Below, piece after piece: positions 30,201 to 43,781 of a DNA stretch of 64,000 bases (within the stretch, counting starts at the first letter, position 1; every line of letters starts with the position of its first letter). The notes beneath the pieces are model-generated. The model was not told where the DNA came from, made no database searches, and saw only the letters and a list, made by a program, of their open reading frames with translations. The translations under genes and the position numbers were made by a program. The DNA is from Parapristionchus giblindavisi (Eukaryota > Nematoda > Chromadorea > Rhabditida > Diplogasteridae), in the NCBI GenBank assembly GCA_943737045.1, contig CALSFV010000003.1, positions 558,001-622,000 on the forward strand, in the 5' to 3' direction.

Positions 30201-31115
30201 TTGATTTTTTTTGTCGTGAAAATAGAAAAAAATAGGCCAAAATTGCCAGTGTGACTAGTTCAGCATTGCATGCGCTCTCTAAAAGTGTGTTCACTGAATT
30301 CGTCATACCAAATTACATTTTTGTGGAAGAAAAAAGTTTGCAATTTGATACAGGCTCAAGCAAGTTGCGGTCTAGACACTCTATGCATGGGGAGAGGGAG
30401 AGGGAAGGGGGAGCGAGAGGGACGCGTACTCTATCCATTACGTCTCTGTACGACCAGAGCGAATCAGTGTATCTTTATTCGTACGTTTACAATTTACTTT
30501 GACACCTGATAATTAGCTCAAGACAAGCTGAACTCATATAAACTCACAACCGCTCATCTGTAACGCGAAATCGACAGATAACGCGGCAATCGTTACAATT
30601 CGCACTTAAATCACCACAATTTGCTTGAAACTTATCCGTTCGAGCTGCGGAAGCGCGCGTTCGACGTCTCGTAACGTCCGCTATGCTGTACAGGTAAAAG
30701 TGCGAATTTTCAGGAGCTAATTCGAGCGGGAAATGGCCATACATGGGGTCGTTTTGCACTTTTTCGTGTCTATGGTTCCTGTTGAGACTGGGCATGCTCT
30801 ACTATTTCATATAGCTCAATATTTTCATAAATATTTTTATTGTAAATCCGAGATATGGTTACAGTGAGAGATGGATATATATGGAGAGAGAGAGGAGGAG
30901 GAGGAGAAGGTGAATCGCTCTTCACTCACTCCATACAAAAAAGACACGCATGGCACATACACACCTCCCCTACCGCAGCGCCGGCGACCAACGCCACCTA
31001 ACCCCCGTCTAGCCTACGCCGAATACTGAATTTATACTTTAAAACTTCTCTGATCGCATTTTAAATTGATTTTTTTGTCGTGAAAATAGAAAAAAATAGG
31101 CCAAAATTGCCAGTG
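24201..31115 (+). repeat. Four-monomer higher-order repeat, about 3458 bp, two copies
   Basis: Rare variants recur 3458-3459 bp apart. 'gcggcattcg' together with 'cttaaccgttcg' occurs near 24533 and 27992. 'cgctcagctg' occurs near 25364 and 28822. A shortened T-run before 'gtcgttaaaat' occurs near 25884 and 29341. 'aaaaagattgc' occurs near 26009 and 29467. The copies are nearly identical but not perfect: 28503 has 'aattggcc' where the array normally has 'ataggcc'. Unequal exchange of a four-monomer block is the simplest cause. Confidence 0.85.
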
Positions 31116-32844
31116 TGACTAGTTCAGCATTGCATGCGCTCTCTAAAAGTGTGTTCACTGAATTCGTCATACCAAATTACATTTTTGTGGAAGAAAAAAG
31201 TTTGCAATTTGATACAGGCTCAAGCAAGTTACGGTCTAGACTATCTATGCATGGGGAGAGGGAGAGGGAAGGGGGAGCGAGAGGGACGCGTACTCTATCC
31301 ATTGCGTCCCTGTACAACCAGAGCGAATCAGTGTATCTTTATTCGTACGTTTACAATTTACTTTGACACCTGATAATTAGCTCAAGACAAGCTGAACTCA
31401 TATAAACTCACAACCGCTCATCTGTAACGCGAAATCGTCAGATAACGCGGCAATCGTTACAATTCGCACTTAAATCACCACAATTTGCTTGAAACTTATC
31501 CGTTCGAGCTGCGGAAGCTCGCGTTCGACGTCTCGTAACGTCCGCTATGCTGTACAGGTAAAAGTGCGAATTTTCAGGAGCTAATTCGAGCGGGAAATGG
31601 CCATACATGGGGTCGTTTTGCACTTTTTCGTGTCTATGGTTCCTGTTGAGACTGGACATGCTCTACTATTTCATATAGCTCAATATTTTCATAAATATTT
31701 TTATTGTAAATCCGAGATATGGTTACAGTGAGAGATGGATATATATGGAGAGAGAGAGGAGGAGGAGGAGAAGGTGAATCGCTCTTCACTCACTCCATAA
31801 AAAAAAAGACACGCATGGCACATACACACCTCCCCTACCGCAGCGCCGGCGACCAACGCCACTTAACCCCCGTCTAGCCTACACCGAATACTGAATTTAT
31901 ACTTTAAAATTTCTCTGATCGCATTTTAAATTGATTTTTTGTCGTTAAAATAGAAAAAAATAGGCCAAAATTGCCAGTGTGACTAGTTCAGCATTGCGTG
32001 CGCTCTCTAAAAGTGTGTTCACTGAATTCGTCATACCAAATTACAATTTTGTGGAAGAAAAAAGTTTGCAATTTGATACAGGCTCAAGCAAGTTACGGTC
32101 TAGACTATCTATGCATGGGGAGAGGGAGAGGGAAGGGGGAGCGAGAGGGACGCGTACTCTATCCATTGCGTCCCTGTACAACCAGAGCGAATCAGTGTAT
32201 CTTTATTCGTACGTTTACAATTTACTTTGACACCTGATAATTAGCTCAAGACAAGCTGAACTCATATAAACTCACAACCGCTCATCTGTAACGCGAAATC
32301 GTCAGATAACGCGGCAATCGTTACAATTCGCACTTAAATCACCACAATTTGCTTGAAACTTATCCGTTCGAGCTGCGGAAGCGCGCGTTCGACGTCTCGT
32401 AACGTCCGCTATGCTGTACAGGTAAAAGTGCGAATTTTCAGGAGCTAATTCGAGCGGGAAATGGCCATACATGGGGCCGTTTTGCACTTTTTCGTGTCTA
32501 TGGTTCCTGTTGAGACTGGGCATGCTCTACTATTTCATATAGCTCAATATTTTCATAAATATTTTTATTGTAAATCCGAGATATGGTTACAGTGAGAGAT
32601 ATATATATATGGAGAGAGAGAGGAGGAGGAGGAGAAGGTGAATCGCTCTTCACTCACTCCATACAAAAAAGACACGCATGGCACATACACACCTCCCCTA
32701 CCGCAGCGCCGGCGACCAACGCCACCTAACCCACGTCTAGCCTACGCCGAATACTGAATTTATACTTTAAAACTTCTCTGATCGCATTTTAAATTGATTT
32801 TTTTTGTCGTGAAAATAGAAAAAAATAGGCCAAAATTGCCAGTG

Positions 32845-35800
32845 TGACTAGTTCAGCATTGCATGCGCTCTCTAAAAGTGTGTTCACTGAATTCGTCATA
32901 CCAAATTACATTTTTGTGGAAGAAAAAAGTTTGCAATTTGATACAGGCTCAAGCAAGTTACGGTCTAGACTATCTATGCATGGGGAGAGGGAGAGGGAAG
33001 GGGGAGCGAGAGGGACGCGTACTCTATCCATTGCGTCCCTGTACAACCAGAGCGAATCAGTGTATCTTTATTCGTACGTTTACAATTTACTTTGACACCT
33101 GATAATTAGCTCAAGACAAGCTGAACTCATATAAACTCACAACCGCTCATCTGTAACGCGAAATCGTCAGATAACGCGGCAATCGTTACAATTCGCACTT
33201 AAATCACCACAATTTGCTTGAAACTTATCCGTTCGAGCTGCGGAAGCGCGCGTTCGACGTCTCGTAACGTCCGCTATGCTGTACAGGTAAAAGTGCGAAT
33301 TTTCAGGAGCTAATTCGAGCGGGAAATGGCCATACATGGGGCCGTTTTGCACTTTTTCGTGTCTATGGTTCCTGTTGAGACTGGACATGCTCTACTATTT
33401 CATATAGCTCAATATTTTCATAAATATTTTTATTGTAAATCCGAGATATGGTTACAGTGAGAGATGGATATATATGGAGAGAGAGAGGAGGAGGAGGAGA
33501 AGGTGAATCGCTCTTCACTCACTCCATACAAAAAAGACACGCATGGCACATACACACCTCCCCTACCGCAGCGCCGGCGACCAACGCCACCTAACCCCCG
33601 TCTAGCCTACGCCGAATACTGAATTTATACTTTAAAACTTCTCTGATCGCATTTTAAATTGATTTTTTTTGTCGTGAAAATAGAAAAAAATAGGCCAAAA
33701 TTGCCAGTGTGACTAGTTCAGCATTGCATGCGCTCTCTAAAAGTGTGTTCACTGAATTCGTCATACCAAATTACATTTTTGTGGAAGAAAAAAGTTTGCA
33801 ATTTGATACAGGCTCAAGCAAGTTACGGTCTAGACTATCTATGCATGGGGAGAGGGAGAGGGAAGGGGGAGCGAGAGGGACGCGTACTCTATCCATTGCG
33901 TCCCTGTACAACCAGAGCGAATCAGTGTATCTTTATTCGTACGTTTACAATTTACTTTGACACCTGATAATTAGCTCAAGACAAGCTGAACTCATATAAA
34001 CTCACAACCGCTCATCTGTAACGCGAAATCGTCAGATAACGCGGCAATCGTTACAATTCGCACTTAAATCACCACAATTTGCTTGAAACTTATCCGTTCG
34101 AGCTGCGGAAGCGCGCGTTCGACGTCTCGTAACGTCCGCTATGCTGTACAGGTAAAAGTGCGAATTTTCAGGAGCTAATTCGAGCGGGAAATGGCCATAC
34201 ATGGGGCCGTTTTGCACTTTTTCGTGTCTATGGTTCCTGTTGAGACTGGACATGCTCTACTATTTCATATAGCTCAATATTTTCATAAATATTTTTATTG
34301 TAAATCCGAGATATGGTTACAGTGAGAGATGGATATATATGGAGAGAGAGAGGAGGAGGAGGAGAAGGTGAATCGCTCTTCACTCACTCCATACAAAAAA
34401 GACACGCATGGCACATACACACCTCCCCTACCGCAGCGCCGGCGACCAACGCCACCTAACCCCCGTCTAGCCTACGCCGAATACTGAATTTATACTTTAA
34501 AACTTCTCTGATCGCATTTTAAATTGATTTTTTTTGTCGTGAAAATAGAAAAAAATAGGCCAAAATTGCCAGTGTGACTAGTTCAGCATTGCATGCGCTC
34601 TCTAAAAGTGTGTTCACTGAATTCGTCATACCAAATTACATTTTTGTGGAAGAAAAAAGTTTGCAATTTGATACAGGCTCAAGCAAGTTACGGTCTAGAC
34701 TATCTATGCATGGGGAGAGGGAGAGGGAAGGGGGAGCGAGAGGGACGCGTACTCTATCCATTGCGTCCCTGTACAACCAGAGCGAATCAGTGTATCTTTA
34801 TTCGTACGTTTACAATTTACTTTGACACCTGATAATTAGCTCAAGACAAGCTGAACTCATATAAACTCACAACCGCTCATCTGTAACGCGAAATCGTCAG
34901 ATAACGCGGCAATCGTTACAATTCGCACTTAAATCACCACAATTTGCTTGAAACTTATCCGTTCGAGCTGCGGAAGCGCGCGTTCGACGTCTCGTAACGT
35001 CCGCTATGCTGTACAGGTAAAAGTGCGAATTTTCAGGAGCTAATTCGAGCGGGAAATGGCCATACATGGGGCCGTTTTGCACTTTTTCGTGTCTATGGTT
35101 CCTGTTGAGACTGGACATGCTCTACTATTTCATATAGCTCAATATTTTCATAAATATTTTTATTGTAAATCCGAGATATGGTTACAGTGAGAGATGGATA
35201 TATATGGAGAGAGAGAGGAGGAGGAGGAGAAGGTGAATCGCTCTTCACTCACTCCATACAAAAAAGACACGCATGGCACATACACACCTCCCCTACCGCA
35301 GCGCCGGCGACCAACGCCACCTAACCCCCGTCTAGCCTACGCCGAATACTGAATTTATACTTTAAAACTTCTCTGATCGCATTTTAAATTGATTTTTTTT
35401 GTCGTGAAAATAGAAAAAAATAGGCCAAAATTGCCAGTGTGACTAGTTCAGCATTGCATGCGCTCTCTAAAAGTGTGTTCACTGAATTCGTCATACCAAA
35501 TTACATTTTTGTGGAAGAAAAAAGTTTGCAATTTGATACAGGCTCAAGCAAGTTACGGTCTAGACTATCTATGCATGGGGAGAGGGAGAGGGAAGGGGGA
35601 GCGAGAGGGACGCGTACTCTATCCATTGCGTCCCTGTACAACCAGAGCGAATCAGTGTATCTTTATTCGTACGTTTACAATTTACTTTGACACCTGATAA
35701 TTAGCTCAAGACAAGCTGAACTCATATAAACTCACAACCGCTCATCTGTAACGCGAAATCGTCAGATAACGCGGCAATCGTTACAATTCGCACTTAAATC

Positions 35801-36304
35801 ACCACAATTTGCTTGAAACTTATCCGTTCGAGCTGCGGAAGCGCGCGTTCGACGTCTCGTAACGTCCGCTATGCTGTACAGGTAAAAGTGCGAATTTTCA
35901 GGAGCTAATTCGAGCGGGAAATGGCCATACATGGGGCCGTTTTGCACTTTTTCGTGTCTATGGTTCCTGTTGAGACTGGACATGCTCTACTATTTCATAT
36001 AGCTCAATATTTTCATAAATATTTTTATTGTAAATCCGAGATATGGTTACAGTGAGAGATGGATATATATGGAGAGAGAGAGGAGGAGGAGGAGAAGGTG
36101 AATCGCTCTTCACTCACTCCATACAAAAAAGACACGCATGGCACATACACACCTCCCCTACCGCAGCGCCGGCGACCAACGCCACCTAACCCCCGTCTAG
36201 CCTACGCCGAATACTGAATTTATACTTTAAAACTTCTCTGATCGCATTTTAAATTGATTTTTTTTGTCGTGAAAATAGAAAAAAATAGGCCAAAATTGCC
36301 AGTG
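32845..36304 (+). repeat. Homogenised run of four near-identical 865-bp monomers
   Basis: Monomers at 32845, 33710, 34575 and 35440 have an exact 865-bp spacing and share the same combination of variants ('gcattgcatgcg', 'gtccctgtacaacc', 'ataattag', 'cgtcagat', 'ctacgccg'). By eye I find almost no differences between them. This is the most uniform stretch of the window and the likeliest zone of very recent amplification. It is also where an assembly could have the wrong copy number. Confidence 0.8.
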
Positions 36305-39300
36305 TGACTAGTTCAGCATTGCATGCGCTCTCTAAAAGTGTGTTCACTGAATTCGTCATACCAAATTACATTTTTGTGGAAGAAAAAAGTTTGCAATTTG
36401 ATACAGGCTCAAGCAAGTTGCGGTCTAGACACTCTATGCATGGGGAGAGGGAGAGGGAAGGGGGAGCGAGAGGGACGCGTACTCTATCCATTACGTCTCT
36501 GTACGACCAGAGCGAATCAGTGTATCTTTATTCGTACGTTTACAATTTACTTTGACACCTGATAATTAGCTCAAGACAAGCTGAACTCATATAAACTCGC
36601 AACCGCTCATCTGTAACGCGAAATCGACAGATAACGCGGCAATCGTTACAATTTGCACTTAAATCACCACAATTTGCTTGAAACTTATCCGTTCGAGCTG
36701 CGGAAGCGCGCGTTCGACGTCTCGTAACGTCCGCTATGCTGTACAGGTAAAAGTGCGAATTTTCAGGAGCTAATTCGAGCGGGAAATGGCCATACATGGG
36801 GTCGTTTTGCACTTTTTCGTGTCTATGGTTCCTGTTGAGACTGGACATGCTCTACTATTTCATATAGCTCAATATTTTCATAAATATTTTTATTGTAAAT
36901 CCGAGATATGGTTACAGTGAGAGATGGATATATATGGAGAGAGAGAGGAGGAGGAGGAGAAGGTGAATCGCTCTTCACTCACTCCATACAAAAAAGACAC
37001 GCATGGCACATACACACCTCCCCTACCGCAGCGCCGGCGACCAACGCCACCTAACCCCCGTCTAGCCTACGCCGAATACTGAATTTATACATTAAAACTT
37101 CTCTGATCGCATTTTAAATTGATTTTTTTTGTCGTGAAAATAGAAAAAAATAGGCCAAAATTGCCAGTGTGACTAGTTCAGCATTGCATGCGCTCTCTAA
37201 AAGTGTGTTCACTGAATTCGTCATACCAAATTACATTTTTGTGGAAGAAAAAAGTTTGCAATTTGATACAGGCTCAAGCAAGTTACGGTCTAGACTATCT
37301 ATGCATGGGGAGAGGGAGAGGGAAGGGGGAGCGAGAGGGACGCGTACTCTATCCATTGCGTCCCTGTACAACCAGAGCGAATCAGTGTATCTTTATTCGT
37401 ACGTTTACAATTTACTTTGACACCTGATAATTAGCTCAAGACAAGCTGAACTCATATAAACTCACAACCGCTCATCTGTAACGCGAAATCGTCAGATAAC
37501 GCGGCAATCGTTACAATTCGCACTTAAATCACCACAATTTGCTTGAAACATATCCGTTCGAGCTGCGGAAGCGCGCGTTCGACGTCTCGTAACGTCCGCT
37601 ATGCTGTACAGGTAAAAGTGCGAATTTTCAGGAGCTAATTCGAGCGGGAAATGGCCATACATGGGGCCGTTTTGCACTTTTTCGTGTCTATGGTTCCTGT
37701 TGAGACTGGACATGCTCTACTATTTCATATAGCTCAATATTTTCATAAATATTTTTATTGTAAATCCGAGATATGGTTACAGTGAGAGATGGATATATAT
37801 GGAGAGAGAGAGGAGGAGGAGGAGAAGGTGAATCGCTCTTCACTCACTCCATACAAAAAAGACACGCATGGCACATACACACCTCCCCTACCGCAGCGCC
37901 GGCGACCAACGCCACCTAACCCCCGTCTAGCCTACGCCGAATACTGAATTTATACTTTAAAACTTCTCTGATCGCATTTTAAATTGATTTTTTTTGTCGT
38001 GAAAATAGAAAAAAATAGGCCAAAATTGCCAGTGTGACTAGTTCAGCATTGCATGCGCTCTCTAAAAGTGTGTTCACTGAATTCGTCATACCAAATTACA
38101 TTTTTGTGGAAGAAAAAAGTTTGCAATTTGATACAGGCTCAAGCAAGTTACGGTCTAGACTATCTATGCATGGGGAGAGGGAGAGGGAAGGGGGAGCGAG
38201 AGGGACGCGTACTCTATCCATTGCGTCCCTGTACAACCAGAGCGAATCAGTGTATCTTTATTCGTACGTTTACAATTTACTTTGACACCTGATAATTAGC
38301 TCAAGACAAGCTGAACTCATATAAACTCACAACCGCTCATCTGTAACGCGAAATCGTCAGATAACGCGGCAATCGTTACAATTCGCACTTAAATCACCAC
38401 AATTTGCTTGAAACTTATCCGTTCGAGCTGCGGAAGCGCGCGTTCGACGTCTCGTAACGTCCGCTATGCTGTACAGGTAAAAGTGCGAATTTTCAGGAGC
38501 TAATTCGAGCGGGAAATGGCCATACATGGGGCCGTTTTGCACTTTTTCGTGTCTATGGTTCCTGTTGAGACTGGACATGCTCTACTATTTCATATAGCTC
38601 AATATTTTCATAAATATTTTTATTGTAAATCCGAGATATGGTTACAGTGAGAGATGGATATATATGGAGAGAGAGAGGAGGAGGAGGAGAAGGTGAATCG
38701 CTCTTCACTCACTCCATACAAAAAAGACACGCATGGCACATACACACCTCCCCTACCGCAGCGCCGGCGACCAACGCCACCTAACCCCCGTCTAGCCTAC
38801 GCCGAATACTGAATTTATACTTTAAAACTTCTCTGATCGCATTTTAAATTGATTTTTTTTGTCGTGAAAATAGAAAAAAATAGGCCAAAATTGCCAGTGT
38901 GACTAGTTCAGCATTGCATGCGCTCTCTAAAAGTGTGTTCACTGAATTCGTCATACCAAATTACATTTTTGTGGAAGAAAAAAGTTTGCAATTTGATACA
39001 GGCTCAAGCAAGTTGCGGTCTAGACACTCTATGCATGGGGAGAGGGAGAGGGAAGGGGGAGCGAGAGGGACGCGTACTCTATCCATTACGTCTCTGTACG
39101 ACCAGAGCGAATCAGTGTATCTTTATTCGTACGTTTACAATTTAATTTGACACCTGATAATTAGCTCAAGACAAGCTGAACTCATATAAACTCGCAACCG
39201 CTCATCTGTAACGCGAAATCGACAGATAACGCGGCATTCGTTACAATTCGCACTTAAATCACCACAATTTGCTTGAAACTTATCCGTTCGAGCTGCGGAA

Positions 39301-39763
39301 GCGCGCGTTCGACGTCTCGTAACGTCCGCTATGCTGTACAGGTAAAAGTGCGAATTTTCAGGAGCTAATTCGAGCGGGAAATGGCCATACATGGGGCCGT
39401 TTTGCACTTTTTCGTGTCTATGGTTCCTGTTGAGACTGGACATGCTCTACTATTTCATATAGCTCAATATTTTCATAAATATTTTTATTGTAAATCCGAG
39501 ATATGGTTACAGTGAGAGATGGTTATATATGGAGAGAGAGAGGAGGAGGAGGAGAAGGTGAATCGCTCTTCACTCACTCCATACAAAAAAGACACGCATG
39601 GCACATACACACCTCCCCTACCGCAGCGCCGGCGACCAACGCCACCTAACCCCCGTCTAGCCTACGCCGAATACTGAATTTATACTTTAAAATTTCTCTG
39701 ATCGCATTTTAAATTGATTTTTTTGTCGTGAAAATAGAAAAAAATAGGCCAAAATTGCCAGTG
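36305..39763 (+). repeat. Partial three-monomer periodicity, 2595 bp
   Basis: Monomers at 36305 and 38900 share 'caagttgcggtctagacactc', 'ccattacgtctctg' and 'aactcgcaacc'. The two monomers between them are of the uniform type seen at 32845-36304. The same 'gacactc' variant also occurs at 19012, 24200, 27659 and 30251, so this variant has been redistributed many times across the array. Confidence 0.7.
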
Positions 39764-40613
39764 TGACTAGTTCAGCATTGCGTGCGCTCTCTAAAAGTGT
39801 GTTCACTGAATTCGTCATACCAAATTACATTTTTGTGGAAAAAAAAAGATTGCAATTTGATACAGGCTCAAGCAAGTTACGGTCTAGACTATCTATGCAT
39901 GGGGAGAGGGAGAGGGAAGGGGGAGCGAGAGGGACGCGTACTCTATCTGTACGACCAGAGCGAATCAGTGTATCTTTATTCGTACGTTTACAATTTACTT
40001 TGACACCTGATAATTAGCTCAAGATAAGCTGAACTCATATAAACTCACAACCGCTCATCTGTAACGATAAATCGTCAGATAACGCGGCAATCGTTACAAT
40101 TCGCACTTAAATCACCACAATTTGCTTGAAACTTATCCGTTCGAGCTGCGGAAGCGCGCGTTCGACGTCTCGTAACGTCCGCTATGCTGTACAGGTAAAA
40201 GTGCGAATTTTCAGGAGCTAATTCGAGCGGGAAATGGCCATACATGGGGCCGTTTTGCACTTTTTCGTGTCTATGGTTCCTGTTGAGACTGGACATGCTC
40301 TACTATTTCATATAGCTCAATATTTTCATAAATATTTTTATTGTAAATCCGAGATATGGTTACAGTGAGAGATGGATATATATGGAGAGAGAGAGGAGGA
40401 GGAGGAGGAGGAGGAGGAGGGGAATCGCTCTTTACTCACATACACAAAAGACACATACACACCTCCCCTACCGCCGCAACGGCGACCAACGCCACCTAAC
40501 CCGTCTAGCCTACGCCGAATACTGAATTTATACTTTAAAATTTCCCTGATCGGATTTTAAATTGATTGTTTTTTTCTCGTGAAAATAGAAAAAATGGGCC
40601 AAAATTGCCAGTA
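39764..40613 (+). repeat. Variant 850-bp monomer with internal deletion, transition to diverged array
   Basis: This monomer lacks the 11 bases normally present after 39946 (normal 'ctctatccattgcg', here 'ctctatctgtacg'). Its C-rich segment reads 'cgccgcaacggcg', and the cold-shoulder region ends with 'ttccctgatcggatt' and 'tttttttctcgtg', the hallmarks of the second subfamily. It is the first monomer of this kind from the left and marks the change from the uniform to the diverged part of the array. Confidence 0.8.
40391..40422 (+). repeat. Expanded GGA microsatellite
   Basis: The GGA run, usually about four units, is about nine units here and replaces the usual 'gagaaggtg' by 'ggggaatcg'. 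It looks like local slippage in one monomer. Confidence 0.85.
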
Positions 40614-41835
40614 TGACTGTTTCAGCGTTGCGTGCGCTCTCTAAAAGTGTTTTCACTGAATTCGTCATACCAAATTACATTTTTGTGGAAGAAAAAAGTT
40701 TGCAATTTGATACAGGCTCAAGCAAGTTACGGTCTAGACTATCTATGCATGGGGAGAGGGAGATGGAAGGGGGAGCGAGAGGAACGCGTACTCTATCCAT
40801 TGCGTCTCTGTACGACCAGAGCGAATCAGTGTATCTTTATTCGTACGTTTACAATTTACTTTGACACCTGATAATTAGCTCAAGACAAGCTGAACTCATA
40901 TAAACTCACAACCGCTCATCTGTAACGCGAAATCGACAGATAACGCGGCAATCGATACAATTCGCACTTAAATCACCACAATTTGCTTGAAACTTATCCG
41001 TTCGAGCTGCGGAAGCGCGCGTTCGACGTCTCGTAACGTCCGCTATGCTGTACAGGTAAAAGTGCGAATTTTCAGGAGCTAATTCGAGCGGGAAATGGCC
41101 ATACATGGGGCCGTTTTGCACTTTTTCGTGTCTATGGTTCCTGTTGAGACTGGACATGCTCTACTATTTCATATAGCTCAATATTTTCATAAATATTTTT
41201 ATTGTAAATCCGAGATATGGTTACAGTGAGAGATGGTTATATATGGAGAGAGAGAGGAGGAGGAGGAGAAGGTGAATCGCTCTTCACTCACTCCATACAA
41301 AAAAGACACGCATGGCACATACACACCTCCCCTACCGCAGCGCCGGCGACCAACGCCACCTAACCCCCGTCTAGCCTACGCCGAATACTGAATTTATACT
41401 TTAAAATTTCTCTGATCGCATTTTAAATTGATTTTTTTGTCGTGAAAATAGAAAAAAAATAGGCCAAAATTGCCAGTGTGACTGCTTCAGCATTGCGTGC
41501 GCTCTCTAAAAGTGTGTTCACTGAATTCGTCATACCAAATTACATTTTTGTGGAAGAAAAATTTTGCAATTTGATACAGGCTCAAGCAAGTTACGGTCTA
41601 GACTATCTATGCATGGGGAGAGGGAGATGGAAGGGGGAGCGAGAGGGACGCGTACTCTATCCATTGCGTCTCTGTACGACCAGAGCGAATCAGTGTATCT
41701 TTATTCGTACGTTTACAATTTACTTTGACACCTGATAATTAGCTCAAGACAAGCTGAACTCATATAAACTCGCAACCGCTCATCTGTAACGCGAAATCGA
41801 CAGATAACGCGGCAATCGTTACAATTCGCACTTAA

Positions 41836-41948
41836 AGGGAGCGTTACCTCTCTCAATGGTCTCTTCATTGCGCACAATATTTCTCTGCTTTCTATCAACG
41901 AGAGAGCGTAGAGCGTTGAAGAGACCGTTGACAAAGGTTTCGGTCCCT
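41836..41948 (+). mobile_element. 113-bp MITE in satellite, copy 1
   Basis: A 113-bp insert interrupts the normal satellite string 'cacttaaatcacc', which becomes cacTTAA-insert-TTAAatc. The ends are AGGGAGCG and GGTCCCT. The first 38 bases match the reverse complement of the last 38 at about 29 positions, including 'ggtctcttca' in both arms, so it is an imperfect hairpin. A TTAA duplication suggests a piggyBac-type MITE. Because the flanks are symmetric, a TA duplication with AAGGGA ends (Tc1/mariner type) fits equally well. It has no coding capacity. Confidence 0.8.
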
Positions 41949-43668
41949 TTAAATCACCACAATTTGCTTGAAACTTATCCGTTCGAGCTGCGGAAGCGCG
42001 CGTTCGACGTCTCGTAACGTCCACTATGCCGTACAGGTAAAAGTGCGAATTTTCAGGAGCTAATTCGAGCAGGAAATGGCCATAGATGGGACCGTTTCGC
42101 ACTTTTTCGTGACTATGGTTGCTGGTGAGACTGGACATGCTCTACTATTTCATATAGCTCAATATTTTCATAAATATTTTTATTGTAAATCCGAGATATG
42201 GTTACAGTGAGAGATGGTTATATATGGAGAGAGAGAGGAGGAGGAGGAGAAGGTGAATCGCTCTTCACTCACATACACAAAAGACACATACACACCTCCC
42301 CTACCGCCGCGACGGCGACCAACGCCACCTAACCCGTCTAGCCTACGCCGAATACTGAATTTATACTTTAAAATTTCCCTGATCGGATTTTAAATTGATT
42401 GTTTTTTTCTCGTGAAAATAGAAAAAATGGGCCAAAATTGCCAGTATGACTGTTTCAGCGTTGCGTGCGCTCTCTAAAAGTGTGTTCACTGAATTTGTCA
42501 TACCAAATTACATTTTTGTGGAAGAAAAAAGTTTGCAATTTGATACAGGCTCAAGCAAGTTACGGTCTAGACTATCTATGCATGGGGAGAGGGAGAGGGA
42601 AGGGGGAGCGAGAGGGACGCGTACTCTATCCATTGCGTCTCTGTACGACCAGAGCGAATCAGTGTATCTTTATTCGTACGTTTACAATTTACTTTGACAC
42701 CTGATAATTAGCTCAAGACAAGCTGAACTCATATAAACTCACAACCGCTCATCTGTAACGCGAAATCGACAGATAACGCGGCAATCGTTACAATTTGCAC
42801 TTAAATCACCACAATTTGCTTGAAACTTATCCGTTCGAGCTGCGGAAGCGCGCGTTCGACGTCTCGTAACGTCCGCTATGCCGTACAGGTAAAAGTGCGA
42901 ATTTTCAGGAGCTAATTCGAACGGGAAATGGCCATACATGGGGCCGTTTTGCACTTTTTCGTGTCTATGGTTCCTGTTGAGACTGGACATGCTCTACTAT
43001 TTCATATAGCTCAATATTTTCATAAATATTTTTATTGTAAATCCGAGATATGGTTACAGTGAGAGATGGTTATATATGGAGAGAGAGAGGAGGAGGAGGA
43101 GAAGGTGAATCGCTCTTCACTCACTCCATACAAAAAAGACACGCATGGCACATACACGCCTCCCCTACCGCAGCGCCGGCGACCAACGCCACCTAACCCC
43201 CGTCTAGCCTACGCCGAATACTGAATTTATACTTTAAAATTTCTCTGATCGCATTTTAAATTGATTTTTTTGTCGTGAAAATAGAAAAAAAATAGGCCAA
43301 AATTGCCAGTGTGACTGCTTCAGCATTGCGTGCGCTCTCTAAAAGTGTGTTCACTGAATTCGTCATACCAAATTACATTTTTGTGGAAGAAAAATTTTGC
43401 AATTTGATACAGGCTCAAGCAAGTTACGGTCTAGACTATCTATGCATGGGGAGAGGGAGATGGAAGGGGGAGCGAGAGGGACGCGTACTCTATCCATTGC
43501 GTCTCTGTACGACCAGAGCGAATCAGTGTATCTTTATTCGTACGTTTACAATTTACTTTGACACCTGATAATTAGCTCAAGACAAGCTGAACTCATATAA
43601 ACTCGCAACCGCTCATCTGTAACGCGAAATCGACAGATAACGCGGCAATCGTTACAATTCGCACTTAA

Positions 43669-43781
43669 AGGGAGCGTTACCTCTCTCAATGGTCTCTTCA
43701 TTGCGCACAATATTTCTCTGCTTTCTATCAACGAGAGAGCGTAGAGCGTTGAAGAGACCGTTGACAAAGGTTTCGGTCCCT
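43669..43781 (+). mobile_element. 113-bp MITE in satellite, copy 2
   Basis: Same sequence and same satellite position as the copy at 41836-41948, 1833 bp away. It sits in a monomer of the same variant type, so it was copied with a two-monomer unit and did not insert independently. Confidence 0.8.

Noticed and set aside
41713..42138. 141-codon reverse-strand ORF that includes the 113-bp MITE (also at 43546 and 52833)
   Set aside because: The insert plus duplication is 117 bases, a multiple of three without stops, so the frame survives by chance. It is the same meaningless satellite frame with transposon sequence in it.
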